A stretch of DNA of 64,000 nt from the NCBI GenBank assembly GCA_013306675.1, contig JABLUY010000001.1, positions 62,001 to 126,000 on the forward strand. The letters are read 5' to 3'. The translations under genes and the position numbers were made by a program. Source of the stretch: Thraustochytrium sp. TN22. Taxonomy: Eukaryota > Sar > Bigyra > Thraustochytrida > Thraustochytriidae. The notes under the pieces are model-generated. The model had not been told where the DNA came from. It made no database searches and was given only the letters and a program-made list of their open reading frames with translations. Each line of letters opens with the position of its first letter. Position 1 is the stretch's first letter. Shown here piece by piece: positions 28,870 through 39,069 of this stretch.

Positions 28870-30094
28870 GCCGCCGGTGCCGGCCGGAGAAGAGAAGAGA
28901 CCTACCTCACGAGCCCGCCGGGGAGAGCGAGCTTGTCTGATGAGAGGAGCCTGAGAGGAGAGTTTGTCACGTCAGACAAGCCGCGCTTCGCCCCCGAGTC
29001 GTCGACGTCCCTGTCTGTCTGGCTGGCTGTCTGGCCCAGTGGCACAACTCAAGGCAAGGCTGCCCCTGGCCGCCGCCGCCGCCGCCGCTGCCGCCGCCGC
29101 GCCTCTCCGTTCTGCCCGCCAGCGCGCGCGCCGGCTCCGCCGAGCGCCCGCGCGGCCGCTCCCACCCTGGCTCAGGCACGCCCGCCTGCGCGGCGGCCGG
29201 GGGCTCCACGCCGCCGGATGCACGGTTCGCACGACAGCGCCTCCGGGACTGCGTCGGCCGTCGCCGCGGCCTCCGCCTCGGCCTTGGGCCCGCCGCGCCG
29301 CCGCGCTCGCCGCGCGTCGCGGAGCTTGCCTGCCTCGCGCCTCGCGCCGGCTGGCTGCGGCGCGATGGGGGTTTGCTTGCCGGCGCCTTCGAACTTGGCA
29401 CGGAGCGTTTTCAAATTTCGAATTCAACGTCGAGGCTGGCTGCTTTCAACTTACATGATGGCGCCCCCGCCGCCGCGCACTCTCGCGCGCTGCCCCGCGG
29501 GCTGTGCAGCGCCGCCCGCGGCAAGCTAGCAAGCCCGGCGCGGTCCGGGGGTGCAGAACGAGTTGGAGTGCAAGGCGGCCCGTTACGGTTCGGGGCTCCG
29601 TCAGCGCTGACCAGAGTCTGACAGTCAGTCGTGCGTGCGCGGGCCAGCGCGGCTGCAGTGCGAGCCTGCGGCGGCGACTCTGCCAGTGGGTGGCAGCGGC
29701 GGCGGTGGGAGGTCAGTGAGTGCTCAGGCTGCCCGGGGCCCGACCACGGGGAGTGAGTGGAGGACGCGGCGAGCCTTCGCCGTAGCCTCGAGCATGATTT
29801 GGGAGCGTAGCGGCACAGCTGCTGCAGTCCGCCTTGGCAGTGAGTAAAATTGGGACGCGGCCCGGCGACTGCTGGACATCGGTGGCTCCTCGTTCAAGGT
29901 CAATGCACAGGAGAGCGCACGCCGTCTTCTTTTTTTTAAAGGGGGGCTGGTTGGAGGAAGGCAGGAGAACGGGGGGGGAGAAGCGCGCGTCAAACCTGGT
30001 GAATATACACTTCGTTGCCTGGTGAGCGCAGAGCCCGCGACGGCACAAGGGCGATGCTTTATAAAAACCTTGGAAAAACGTGACTGAGTCAGTC
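28870..30094. other. Intergenic region between the two patched-like genes
   Basis: About 1.2 kb without a supportable gene. It contains the 5' flank of copy A, including CCAGTGG at 29036-29042, GC-rich simple sequence, and the 3' flank of copy B. Confidence 0.5.
29036..29042. promoter_or_regulatory. CCAGTGG core 167 nt upstream of patched-like copy A
   Basis: The sequence TGGCCCAGTGGCAC lies 167-173 nt 5' of the ATG at 28869. It matches the core found upstream of copy B and three other secretory-pathway genes. Confidence 0.3.
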
Positions 30095-33000
30095 TCATAC
30101 TCGAGTGGCGCCTCGCAGACGCAAGGCTGTCCTTGGCCAGTGGGCTAGAAGACGACCGACCACGCCAGTCTGGTGGTCACCTGCATCTTCCTCGCGAGAG
30201 ATCGTGGCGTTGTCCTCTTGACCACGGCGACAGAGAAGGGGGCGGAGCTTGGCAATGGCGGCGTAGGCGAGCACGAGTGCCGGTATGAGAAAGAAGACGG
30301 CAAAAAGGAGGGAGAGCACGGTGTTGATGGCAATGATCATGCCGAAATCGTTGAAGACCTGGATCTCGCAAAAGGTGAGGATGACGGCGGCACCGGCGGT
30401 GGTGACGGCGCCAAAGAATATGGAGGGGCCGGTCTGGCCGAGGGTCTGGCGCGAGCGGGCGAGAAGATCGGTCTGCGGGGCCTGGTGGAAGGAGTGCGCG
30501 AGGTGTAAGCTGTAGTCGACGCTGAGGCCGGCCAGGATGATAATGGCAAGCGCCTCGATGGCGCCAAAGTCGCGACCCATCATGACGAGCAGAATGCCGA
30601 GAAGCGTGGTCAAAATGAGCGCGATAGTGAGGGTGGTGAGCACGGCGATGGTGACATTGAAGCTGGTGAAGACGAGAATGGAGGTGAAGGCGAAGACAAA
30701 GCTGATCGCGGCGGCCAGGAGCGTGCCACTGATGATGGCGAGCTCCGTCTCGGAGCGCGCCCACAGAAAAGAAGACTGTCGCGCCTCGCTGTCCCAGCTC
30801 TTGATGGTGGCCTCCCACAGCTGGTAGTACTCGTCGGCCTCGGCGGCCGGCGAGAGGTTGTCGATGTGCGTGAGAACCTGAATGCGCATCATCACTACGT
30901 GGTTGTCTTCGTCAAAGACGATGTTGTAGCGCTCGCTGTTGCCGTTGGAGGTTCCGACGACAAAGGTCAGCAGGGCATTCTCAAAGGCGTCGAGATCCGT
31001 CATGGGGAAACTGACGCTGGAGGTTGCGAGGAAGGTAGCAAAGTCCCGCATGAAGCAGTTCTGCACCCTGCGCACGAGCAGGGAGTTGGTGGAGGTGTTG
31101 ACCTCGGCCTCGAGATGATCGCACATTTGCACAATGCGGTTCTGCGTGGACAAGAGGTCGTCCAGCTCGTACGCGAACCAGGACACATCCACCTGAGCCA
31201 CCTGGTCGTCGCTGAGCTGCAGGAACTGCGGATCCGGCGTGCTGCAGTCATCGCCGAGCCACGCAAGGTAGCAGGCGCACGTCGGGTTTGTGTAGGTTGC
31301 GGTCTCCGAGCACTCGCCATGGCCGCTGCACTCGCATTCCGGGGCGGGAAAGGTGGGCGCGCGCGTGGGCGCGGGCGTTGTCGGGCTCGCCGTCGTGGGC
31401 AGCATCGTGGGCTCCGGCGTTGTGGGCGTAGAGGTGGTGGGAACAGGCGTTGGCCCAGCCGTTGTCGGCCAGGTCGTGGGCGACATAGTTGTCGGGAAGG
31501 GCGTGGGCTGCAGCGTTTGCGCCGGCACGGGCGCGCTCACTTCTACATCGGTGACGTCCGTGGCGGTGCTCAGCTCAGCACCCAAATTGTTCGCGGTGGT
31601 GGAGCTATAGTCGGCAATCACCACCGAGACGGCACCCGTGGCCGGGTCTTGGAAGACGAGGGAGCTGTCGACGCCATTCGCCGCCAGAATTTCGGCCGCG
31701 GTCTGCCCGGACGCTAGGCGTCGGCGGGCACCGGCGCCCGCGCCACCCGCGTAGGAGACAACCAAGGGCTTGCCGTAGGCGAGCGTGCCTGCAGCCTTGG
31801 CGGCGTCGAAGGCCACACCTCCCTCCACGGAGACCGCGAAGTGCTGGCCGCTTGCCACGGAATCCGCGCCCGTGCTGGTCCCGTCCTCCACAAGCAGAAG
31901 CTGCAGACCGTCATAACGGGTCCCGGTATTTGTGAGCTTGGTGTCGAGGCCGCAGGACGACGGCGCCGTGTCATCCTCGCGAACGATGGTCGCGCTCGTG
32001 CCAATGGCGACACCCGTGGTGCATAGATCTTCCGTCGACGTGATGAGCGCGGTGCCAGTCGCGCGGATGTAGCCAGAGCTAGGACCGGTCGTGCCGAGGT
32101 GGTTGATCAGTACGGCGTCGTCTGCGATGAGCACGAAGGCCGGCAGGGTGGGCGGCGGCACGATATGCGTGGGAGACGCTGTAGGTAGCGGTGTCGTGGG
32201 CGACGCCGTCGTCGGGAACTGCGTTGGAGTCTTCGTGGGTTCGCGCGTGGGCGCCGCAGTCGTGGGCGCGGCCGTGGTGGGTTCGAACGTGGGCGCGGCC
32301 GTGGTAGGCACGGCCGTGGTGGGCGCCTGGGACGGCGCCGCCGTGGTAGGCGCCAGGGACGGCGCCGCCGTCGTGGGCGCTGGACTCGGCGCGTGCGTTG
32401 GGGCACGTGTCGGCATCTGAGTGGGTCTCTGCGTGCAATACACGGCGTTACCGCTCAAATCCAGACAGAGAATGGCGCTGGGCGGGACGTCGTCAACCTC
32501 GAGCGTTGGGCTCGAGATGTCTGAAAAGTGGTCCGAATAAAGCTGCAGCAGCAAGCCGATGTTGGTGGAGTCGCCAAAGATGTTCGGGAGCTCGTCGGAG
32601 AGCTGGACTCGGGCGGACAGCTGTGATGCCAGCACTGCGCCGATCACACAAATGGCAGAGACCAGCAGGATGCGCCGCCTGTATACGAAGGGCGCGACGC
32701 GATAATAGAAGAAGCGAACCAGGCGGTCGTTTTCGTCGACGTGAGCCGCCAGGGTCATGTCTGACGAAACCAAGTCCGAACTTGAAGCCTCTAGCGCTGG
32801 CTGTGGATGGGCCGGTTCTTCCCGGGGCGTGGCGGCCGCGAGCGAGGGGGGGTTTGCCAACTCATTGGGATGGCTCACCGGGGCGGCCAGGGGCAGGGCG
32901 GCGCGTGCAGCGGCGAAGCGGGCGGAAACGCCCTGGGCGCCATGATGAATGCGCGCCTTCGCGCTCTGAGCGCCGCGTTGCATGCGGGCCCAAGGGAGGC

Positions 33001-34498
33001 TCGCACTCGCCGCAGCCAGGGCGCGGCTACAGGGCGAGCAGGAACACCAGGCCGGGAGCTTGAAAAGGAAGTAGCGATCGAGAATGACGAGCGTGAGGGG
33101 CATGGTGACAATGATGAAGAGGTAGTTGACCATGACGAGCACGCCCATGAACTGGCCGAACTCGCGAATGGGCTTGATGGGGCTGGCCACATTCGCCAAG
33201 AAGGAGGCCGCTGTGGTGACCGAGGTGACGAGCGTGGCGCCGGCCGCGCGGCGCCAGGTCCATTGCAGGCGGTCCGCCATCCCCAGGCCCGGTAGGTGAC
33301 GGCTCTGCTTCCAAATGTCAACGAAGATGGCGAAGTCGTCCGCGCCGATGCCCACCAGCACGAAGACGCTGGTGAAGTTGAAGACCATCATGATCTCGTT
33401 GCCCAGCACGAGCCGGTAAATGATGTAGGTCACGGGGAAGGCCATGATGATGGAGAAGCAGGCGGCGAGCGAGAGGAAGAGCGAGCGCGAGTGCCAAACC
33501 ATAAAGACGAGCACCAGCGCTAGCGAAATGGATGCGAAAATGACGTCGTTCAGAATCAGGTACTCCACCTCGACTTGGCTCAGGTAAGTGTTGTACCAAA
33601 GCACGCGCGTTTCCTGGCCGAGGTCGCTGTGGTCCAGGAACCACGGCAGCAAGGTGTCGCGGAAGTAGTCCTGCATCGCAGCGCGGTCCTTAAAGACCAG
33701 CGTGAAGGTGGACCGCGTCAGGCTCACGTTCTTGCCCGAGTCCAGGTATTCGCGCGGCAGGAACGCCAGATCGCTCGCGCTCGCCAGCCTGGTTACGTAG
33801 TCAAAGACCGAGTCGATGTCCGCCAGCGTGTCGCCATTGCCGTCTAAAATGGCTACCCCGTTCTCGAGGGTTGGATAGAAGTAGTTCAGCACCGACTCTG
33901 CTTCGGGGCAGACGGGCTGCGCGTTCGTGCGGAAGCAGTACTGGTAGTACACTTCCTTCTCAAACTTGCGCTCGAAGGCGCGGATTGCCTCCAAGCGCTC
34001 GTTCGTGAAGATCGACTCGCAGTCCCCGCAATAGTACATGACCTCCACAATCTGATAAAGTGTCACGGTCGGGATGTTCCCGTTCTCGTCTGGAACCGTG
34101 TACAGGTTGCGCCGGATGCGCCGGTTGCGCCGGCGGCGGTCATTGACTGCCGTCGGCGGCTCGTACCCATCGAGCAGGTCCTCCAGCTCCTCGTACTCTA
34201 CAGACGCCGGCTCGTCCGAGCTCAGGTAGCTCGTGAAGTCGCTCTCGATGGTCACATTCTTGGCCTCCGTCAGGAAGATGGACACGGCCGCCAGGGCCGG
34301 CAGCGCCGCCGTCCACAGCGCCAGCAGCAGCACCGGCCGCCGCACCACCAGCCGCCACAGCCGGCCCAGCGCGGGCCTCCCCGTTTCCTTGTGCGCCTGC
34401 GCCTGCACTCGCGCGACTAGCAACCCGTCGGCCGCCTCCTCGGGCCCACCGTCGACATGGTACGCCCCGCGCGCGTGCAGCGCTGCAAGTCTCGTCAT
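30095..34498 (-). CDS. Patched/Dispatched-like RND protein with sterol-sensing domain, copy B
   Basis: 1,467 residues from an ATG at 34498. It is collinear with copy A: TM1, loop, 5-TM sterol-sensing-type block (~310-480) with VGIGADDFAIF, a second TM, one long Pro-Thr ladder (~700-775), a globular segment with SGQTAAEILAANG, a shorter Pro-Thr stretch, an EGF-like module (CECSGHGECS) and the final TM block (~1250-1420) with GLSVDYSLHL. The membrane blocks are close to copy A, while the stalk repeats differ in number and composition, as expected for fast-evolving linkers. The Ser/Asn tract and the Asp-run tail of copy A are absent. The pair arose by tandem duplication, and both look intact. 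Confidence 0.85.
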   Translation of the reverse strand: MTRLAALHARGAYHVDGGPEEAADGLLVARVQAQAHKETGRPALGRLWRLVVRRPVLLLALWTAALPALAAVSIFLTEAKNVTIESDFTSYLSSDEPASVEYEELEDLLDGYEPPTAVNDRRRRNRRIRRNLYTVPDENGNIPTVTLYQIVEVMYYCGDCESIFTNERLEAIRAFERKFEKEVYYQYCFRTNAQPVCPEAESVLNYFYPTLENGVAILDGNGDTLADIDSVFDYVTRLASASDLAFLPREYLDSGKNVSLTRSTFTLVFKDRAAMQDYFRDTLLPWFLDHSDLGQETRVLWYNTYLSQVEVEYLILNDVIFASISLALVLVFMVWHSRSLFLSLAACFSIIMAFPVTYIIYRLVLGNEIMMVFNFTSVFVLVGIGADDFAIFVDIWKQSRHLPGLGMADRLQWTWRRAAGATLVTSVTTAASFLANVASPIKPIREFGQFMGVLVMVNYLFIIVTMPLTLVILDRYFLFKLPAWCSCSPCSRALAAASASLPWARMQRGAQSAKARIHHGAQGVSARFAAARAALPLAAPVSHPNELANPPSLAAATPREEPAHPQPALEASSSDLVSSDMTLAAHVDENDRLVRFFYYRVAPFVYRRRILLVSAICVIGAVLASQLSARVQLSDELPNIFGDSTNIGLLLQLYSDHFSDISSPTLEVDDVPPSAILCLDLSGNAVYCTQRPTQMPTRAPTHAPSPAPTTAAPSLAPTTAAPSQAPTTAVPTTAAPTFEPTTAAPTTAAPTREPTKTPTQFPTTASPTTPLPTASPTHIVPPPTLPAFVLIADDAVLINHLGTTGPSSGYIRATGTALITSTEDLCTTGVAIGTSATIVREDDTAPSSCGLDTKLTNTGTRYDGLQLLLVEDGTSTGADSVASGQHFAVSVEGGVAFDAAKAAGTLAYGKPLVVSYAGGAGAGARRRLASGQTAAEILAANGVDSSLVFQDPATGAVSVVIADYSSTTANNLGAELSTATDVTDVEVSAPVPAQTLQPTPFPTTMSPTTWPTTAGPTPVPTTSTPTTPEPTMLPTTASPTTPAPTRAPTFPAPECECSGHGECSETATYTNPTCACYLAWLGDDCSTPDPQFLQLSDDQVAQVDVSWFAYELDDLLSTQNRIVQMCDHLEAEVNTSTNSLLVRRVQNCFMRDFATFLATSSVSFPMTDLDAFENALLTFVVGTSNGNSERYNIVFDEDNHVVMMRIQVLTHIDNLSPAAEADEYYQLWEATIKSWDSEARQSSFLWARSETELAIISGTLLAAAISFVFAFTSILVFTSFNVTIAVLTTLTIALILTTLLGILLVMMGRDFGAIEALAIIILAGLSVDYSLHLAHSFHQAPQTDLLARSRQTLGQTGPSIFFGAVTTAGAAVILTFCEIQVFNDFGMIIAINTVLSLLFAVFFLIPALVLAYAAIAKLRPLLCRRGQEDNATISREEDAGDHQTGVVGRLLAHWPRTALRLRGATRV

Positions 34499-35108
34499 GC
34501 CGCGCGCCCTCGCAGGCTCTGCGCGCAGGCCCTGCGCGCAGCTCTGCGCGCAGAGCGCTGACTCAGGCTGTGAGTTAGCTCGCCGCCGAGCGGCGCGCGC
34601 GCGAGTCCGGTCTGACGCGCGCGCTGCGAGCGGCGCGCGCTGCGGCTTGCCACTGCCAGTGGGAGGTGGCCGGGGCGGCGGTGCCAGGCACTTGAGTCGC
34701 CCTCGCTCGCCTCGCTCGGCGCTGGCTAGAGTGGCTAGTACCAGCTAAGCCTGTCAGTGTCAGAAGCACTTGCGCCCGGAGGCGGAGACGATGACGGTGT
34801 GGTGGTGGGTACCACAGAGGCAAGACCCGGGAAGCGATTGCTGCGATTCCGAGCGAGTGCCGCGAGCTCAGGCTGGCGACGATTGAGCATGTGGTGGCTT
34901 GCGACCACGACAGAAGCTTGCGCTTCGTAGCTTTGCTTGGTGGCTCCGAGCCGTCGCTCACGTGAAAGTGGGAGGCAGGCCTTGATCTCTTCGCGGGTGG
35001 ACTGAAGTGGCGACAACTTTGAGTTGGAGCGACGTCAGAGCGCGGTTCAATTGGCCCCAAGGGGCTCGCTGCGATGCACATGGCTAGCGATGTACGCATG
35101 CAGTGCGC
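34499..35108. other. Intergenic region upstream of patched-like copy B
   Basis: No gene seen. It contains the 5' flank of copy B with the CCACTGCCAGTGG element, then AT-poor unique sequence up to the ankyrin gene's stop codon. Confidence 0.5.
34650..34662. promoter_or_regulatory. CCACTG-C-CAGTGG inverted repeat upstream of patched-like copy B
   Basis: A 13-bp inverted repeat around one base, 152-164 nt upstream of the ATG at 34498. It contains the same CACTGCCAGTG core as the sites at 7330 and 38312. Confidence 0.35.
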
Positions 35109-36371
35109 TCAGCTGTCGGTGCTTGCATCTTCTTCGTCAGCACTGTCTTCGTTGGCGGCTTTGTCGGAATCGCCGCCATCGCCATTAAGCTCGGCGAGGC
35201 GGTCTTTGATGAGTGCCTCGGCCTCGACGTTAATGGCGAGGTCGAGCGCGGAGTGGCCGTAAATGTCTTTGCAGGCGAGGACCTCGGGCGTGGCAACGGC
35301 AAGGAGCGCCTCGAGGATGGCAACGTTGCGGTGCTTCTCGGCAGCCCAAATGAGCGCATTCTTACCGAGCGAGCGGTCGCGCGTTGCAAGATTGGGGTCG
35401 GCCTCGAGAATGGCGTGCACGCAGGGGAGATGGTTCCAGCGACTGGCGAGCATGAGCGCGGTCCAGCCGCCCTTATCGCGCGCGTCAACGTCGGCGCCGC
35501 GATCCACGAGCAGGCGCGTGGTCTTGTAAAAGCCCCAGCGCGCGGCGTGCATGAGCGGGCGTCGGCGCGCCTTGTCCTGGGCCTCCACGTCGGCGCTGTA
35601 GTCGCAGAGCATCTTGGCGACGCGAAAGGCACCGCCCTTGCAAGCCATGGCAAGCGCGCTGGCGCCGCAGTCGTCTTGCAGGTCAACGTTGGAACTCCAG
35701 ACGAGCAGCTCGACAGCCTCATAGTGGCCCTGCTGCGCGGCGATGATGAGCGCTGTGCGGCCCTGCGCGTCGCGCGCGTCGTGCTCGCATTGCTTGAGCA
35801 CCTGCAGCACCTCGGTGTGGTTGTTGTGCGCCGCCCACATGAGCGCGGACATGTGGCCATCGTGGTCGCGCGCCTCGGCGTCGGCGCCGCGCTCCAGCAG
35901 CGCGCGGACCACCACGGCATGCCCGCCGCGCGCGGCGGCCAGGAGCGGCGTGGCGCCTGTCCAGTGATGCGCCGGGTCCGTGCCGGACATGGGCGGCACG
36001 CGGTGCTCCATCACCTCCAGCTCCTCCTCCTGTGCGAAGTCGAGCACCTCGAGCACCTGGTCTAGCTTGCCCTCCTTGCTCGCCTGTAGGAGCTCCTCTC
36101 CGGTCTCGCGTTGCACCTGGAGCCGCTCCTGCTCCTCCTCGCGCCGGATGCGCGAGGCCTCGGCGCGTAGCTCGGCCTCCGCCTCCTCGCGCCGCCGCGC
36201 GGCCTCGCGCTCATCACGCTCCCGCGCCGTCAGCGCCTCCGTCGCGCGCCGCTCGCGCGCTGCGTTCACCTCCTCGGCGATGTCGCGCTCCGCCGCGCTC
36301 TCCAGGCTGCTCAGGCTCTGCGCGTCGTCGTCCTCCGCCGTGCGCGCCCTAGCGCTGTCGCTTGCCGCCAT
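35109..36371 (-). CDS. Ankyrin-repeat protein with N-terminal coiled coil
   Basis: 420 residues from the ATG at 36371 (MAASDSARAR), which sits directly behind a GGCGC run. An upstream ATG at 36464 in the same frame would add 31 residues. Residues ~15-110 form a strongly charged Arg/Glu coiled coil (ERDEREAARRREEAEAEL). From ~145 there are seven to eight ankyrin repeats (ATPLLAAARGGHAVVVRALL; TALIIAAQQGHYEAVELLV). The acidic C-terminus is rich in Asp, Glu and Ser. No catalytic or membrane segment is present. It is probably a cytoplasmic adaptor. It is shorter than, and not an obvious tandem copy of, the giant ankyrin protein at 15-21 kb. Confidence 0.8.
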   Translation of the reverse strand: MAASDSARARTAEDDDAQSLSSLESAAERDIAEEVNAARERRATEALTARERDEREAARRREEAEAELRAEASRIRREEEQERLQVQRETGEELLQASKEGKLDQVLEVLDFAQEEELEVMEHRVPPMSGTDPAHHWTGATPLLAAARGGHAVVVRALLERGADAEARDHDGHMSALMWAAHNNHTEVLQVLKQCEHDARDAQGRTALIIAAQQGHYEAVELLVWSSNVDLQDDCGASALAMACKGGAFRVAKMLCDYSADVEAQDKARRRPLMHAARWGFYKTTRLLVDRGADVDARDKGGWTALMLASRWNHLPCVHAILEADPNLATRDRSLGKNALIWAAEKHRNVAILEALLAVATPEVLACKDIYGHSALDLAINVEAEALIKDRLAELNGDGGDSDKAANEDSADEEDASTDS

Positions 36372-36375
36372 TGCG

Positions 36376-36395
36376 CGCCGCGCCGCGCCGCGCCG
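36376..36395. repeat. GGCGC pentamer run 5 nt upstream of the ankyrin/coiled-coil start
   Basis: Sense-strand GGCGC repeats abut the ATG at 36371, supporting this ATG as the real start by analogy with the IWS1 gene. Confidence 0.6.
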
Positions 36396-36836
36396 GCTGC
36401 GCTCGCCCAGCCTCTGGGACTGACTGTGAATGCCTCGGATTTGATTCTTGTTCGCCGTGACCATGGTTGCCTGTGGCCACGTCCCGGCGCAGAGAGGCCC
36501 GCCTGACCCGACAACGGAGCCCAACGGAAGCGTGTCGGAAGCGTGTCACGCACGGTCTGACGGTCAGAGCCCGGAGCAAGGGGCCTCCACGGCAAGGCAG
36601 GCTCATCATGCGAGACGCTGCGCACACGGACTCCTCTTCGTCTTCGCGGTGGGAGCGCAACCCAGCAAGTCACACAGACCAAAACATCATTTGATAGCGG
36701 AAATACCACCCAGAGAGCAACGAGGTTTGACTTGGAGCGCAAGGGATATCATGCCATACATCACCGCACGGCCTGGACTCGCAGTCCAAGCGCGGCGCCC
36801 ATTGCTTGCGGTCCGCTCCGCTGCACTCCGCCGGCC

Positions 36837-37499
36837 TCACATGTCCGTGATGTACTTGCCCTGGAAAAAGTCGCGCGCGTAAGCATGGACCTCGAACATG
36901 CGCTCGTCGAGGTCCGTGAGGAAGACGAGCACAACAATGTTGGTGAGCACGGACACGTCAGAGACGGCGGTGGTGCCACAATAGAGGATGGAGGCGAGGA
37001 TGGCCGTCAGGGACACGATTATGTGCACAAGGCCGACCGGGATGTAGCCCTTCTTGATGAAAATGATGCCCTTGAGAAAGTCCGGCAGAAGAAAGGTGAG
37101 CGCGATGAGCAGACCCAGCGCGATACCCTGCGGCGACGCCAGGTCGTCGCGCACGATGACCTTGCCGTCCTCCTGCGCCTGGAAGATGCCCTCGCCCAGC
37201 GTGCAGTCTGCATTCTGCAGAATACCGCAGCGGGCAGCCTCCAGAATGAAGATGGAGAAGCAGAACAGCTGCATGGCCACGGTCACCAGCGCTACAATGA
37301 TGCCGTCCCAGAAGATATACTTGGTCTGTAGGTACACGTACACCGTCTCGCCGGCAGTGTCTAGTACCTCCTGCCAGGCTTCGCGGCCGACCTTGCGCGG
37401 CTTCTTCGTCTTGCCCTGCTCCTCATCCGCGCTCCCGTCCAGGCTTGCGTCCAGCGCAGCCATCCCGACGTCCACGTCCTCCACCTTGGGGTCCGCCAT
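36837..37499 (-). CDS. Four-TM membrane protein of unknown function
   Basis: 220 residues from an ATG at 37499. A hydrophilic, acidic N-terminus (~60 residues, with KTKKPRK) precedes about four hydrophobic helices: IIVALVTVAMQLFCFSIFIL, GIALGLLIALTFLLPDFL, LVHIIVSLTAILASILY and VSVLTNIVVLVFLTDL. A conserved-looking FLTDLDERMFEV segment follows the last helix. The layout recalls small algal and stramenopile membrane proteins in which an acidic LDE motif caps the last helix, but I cannot name a family. It is probably a channel-like or accessory membrane protein. Confidence 0.7.
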   Translation of the reverse strand: MADPKVEDVDVGMAALDASLDGSADEEQGKTKKPRKVGREAWQEVLDTAGETVYVYLQTKYIFWDGIIVALVTVAMQLFCFSIFILEAARCGILQNADCTLGEGIFQAQEDGKVIVRDDLASPQGIALGLLIALTFLLPDFLKGIIFIKKGYIPVGLVHIIVSLTAILASILYCGTTAVSDVSVLTNIVVLVFLTDLDERMFEVHAYARDFFQGKYITDM

Positions 37500-38311
37500 G
37501 GCGCTTGGCCCTCGAGTGCGCTCGAGCTCCTACCGCTCGCGCTGCGAAGACGACCGAGACCGCGGCACCCTCTCCGCCCGCGCGAGCACAAGAGCAGCAA
37601 GCGAGCGAGCGCCGTGCGAGTAGAGCGTGAGCGTTTCGGGACTGCCGCCGCACGCGCGCCGCGCTGCAGCCGTCGCTCGGACCCGGACCCCGAGTCGGTA
37701 TTCGGCCGGCGGTGCAAGGCACTCACCTCGTGCACCGCACCGCACCGCAACAGAGTCCACCAGCCAGCACACGTGCCAGTGGACGCGAGCAAACAACACG
37801 CCACGAGTCTGACCAGTGAGCAAGCGCACCATCCAACACAGCCAGCACGCCAGGGGCCAGCCGGTTACGCTGTGCTTGCACTGCAGCGCGCGTGCGTAGG
37901 CGCCGCCGCCGCGACTCGGAGGCGGCGAGGGCCCGCGAGGGACCGCTCGGCCGTGGTGGCTGCTACCAAAGCAAGTCAAGGCTGTCAAGCCAAGAGCCAT
38001 GCGTGGCGAGGCTACGACGCCGCCCGCTGCCAGCTGCAGTCGCGCCAGGCTGCCACCCGACCCCACGCGAGGCAAGGCGAGGCCCAGTCGGCCGCTTCGC
38101 CGCGCCGTCGCCACTGCACGCGCGGCGCGGTCAGACAGAGGCGCGCGTGGCGCCGCGTGCCGCGACATCGCGGCGACACAGCTCGCTGCTGGCGGCGGCC
38201 GCTGCCGGCTGGCGGCTGTGCCGAGGCCCGAGCAGCCGCGGCCGTAAAAGTTGTGGGAACCCGCCCGCGGAAATGACGATGAAATGACCGCGCTGGACGC
38301 CGCTGGCCCGC

Positions 38312-38326
38312 TGCACTGCCAGTGCA
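38312..38326. promoter_or_regulatory. CACTG-S-CAGTG inverted repeat, copy 2
   Basis: TGCACTGCCAGTGCA, identical to 7330-7344, followed by CTGCAGTG. It lies between divergent genes, roughly 0.8 kb from each start. Confidence 0.35.
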
Positions 38327-38653
38327 CTGCAGTGCTGGCCGCCACCGCGACGGCGCTGGCCGCCGCTGGACGCAGCCAGGGACCCTCAGCGGCCGTCGCA
38401 TGCGTCCGCCATCACCAGCGGCTTGCCTGGCCTGAATCCCGACCAACGATGTTCAACACATCATGACGGCATTGCATTGCATTGCTGGCGGGCCAGCCTG
38501 TCACTGGCAGAGATGAGGCTTCAAGAGGGAGGGTGCAGTGGCGAGCTGGACCCCCGTCACCGCTGCGCGGCGGCTCCATGCCAGTGCCACCGGCAAGTGG
38601 CGGGACTGCCTCTCCTTTGTTTTACCAGGCTTCACCAGCGCCGGTGACAGATG

Positions 38654-38675
38654 TTAGGCCTAGGCCTAGGCCTAA
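38654..38675. repeat. 22-bp perfect palindrome of TAGGCC units
   Basis: Three GGCC cores spaced by TA, flanked by TT and AA, give a perfect 22-bp palindrome. It is 395 bp upstream of the IQ/Sfi1-like gene. Confidence 0.85.
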
Positions 38676-39069
38676 GGTTAAGTTAGCTTTGCGGCGCTTT
38701 GCGTGCTGCAGCGAGGGCACAGGCTTGTGCTCGGCGGCCGCCAACGCCGAGCTCGAAGAGACAACCATCCCCGCGACGAGTCCATGAGCCGGCGCGGACA
38801 AGCGCGCGCCGCCCGAGGCAATGCCACCGGACCAGGCGCGCCGTCAGTACGAACACCAACACGGCGCCCGCTTCCTATGGCAGCGCGCCCGCTGGCGCGT
38901 GCAGACGCGCGGGGTGCGCGCCGGGGACGGGGGGCGCAGACGGCGGCGCGGCGGCGCACACGACGTGTGTCTGAGCGAGGCCCGTCGTGCCGGTGGCGAT
39001 GGCAAAAATCGTCCCAGGAGCTGAGAACCGGACTCGGACTCGGACTCGGACTCGAGGCGAGGCGGCCAG

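Larger units (their letters stand above)
37500..39069. other. Gene-free interval (1.6 kb) between divergent genes
   Basis: The frames are short, and none has a domain or splice pattern I trust. It contains CCAGTGG at 37776-37782, the second TGCACTGCCAGTGCA element and a 22-bp palindrome. It probably includes both promoters. Confidence 0.5.
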
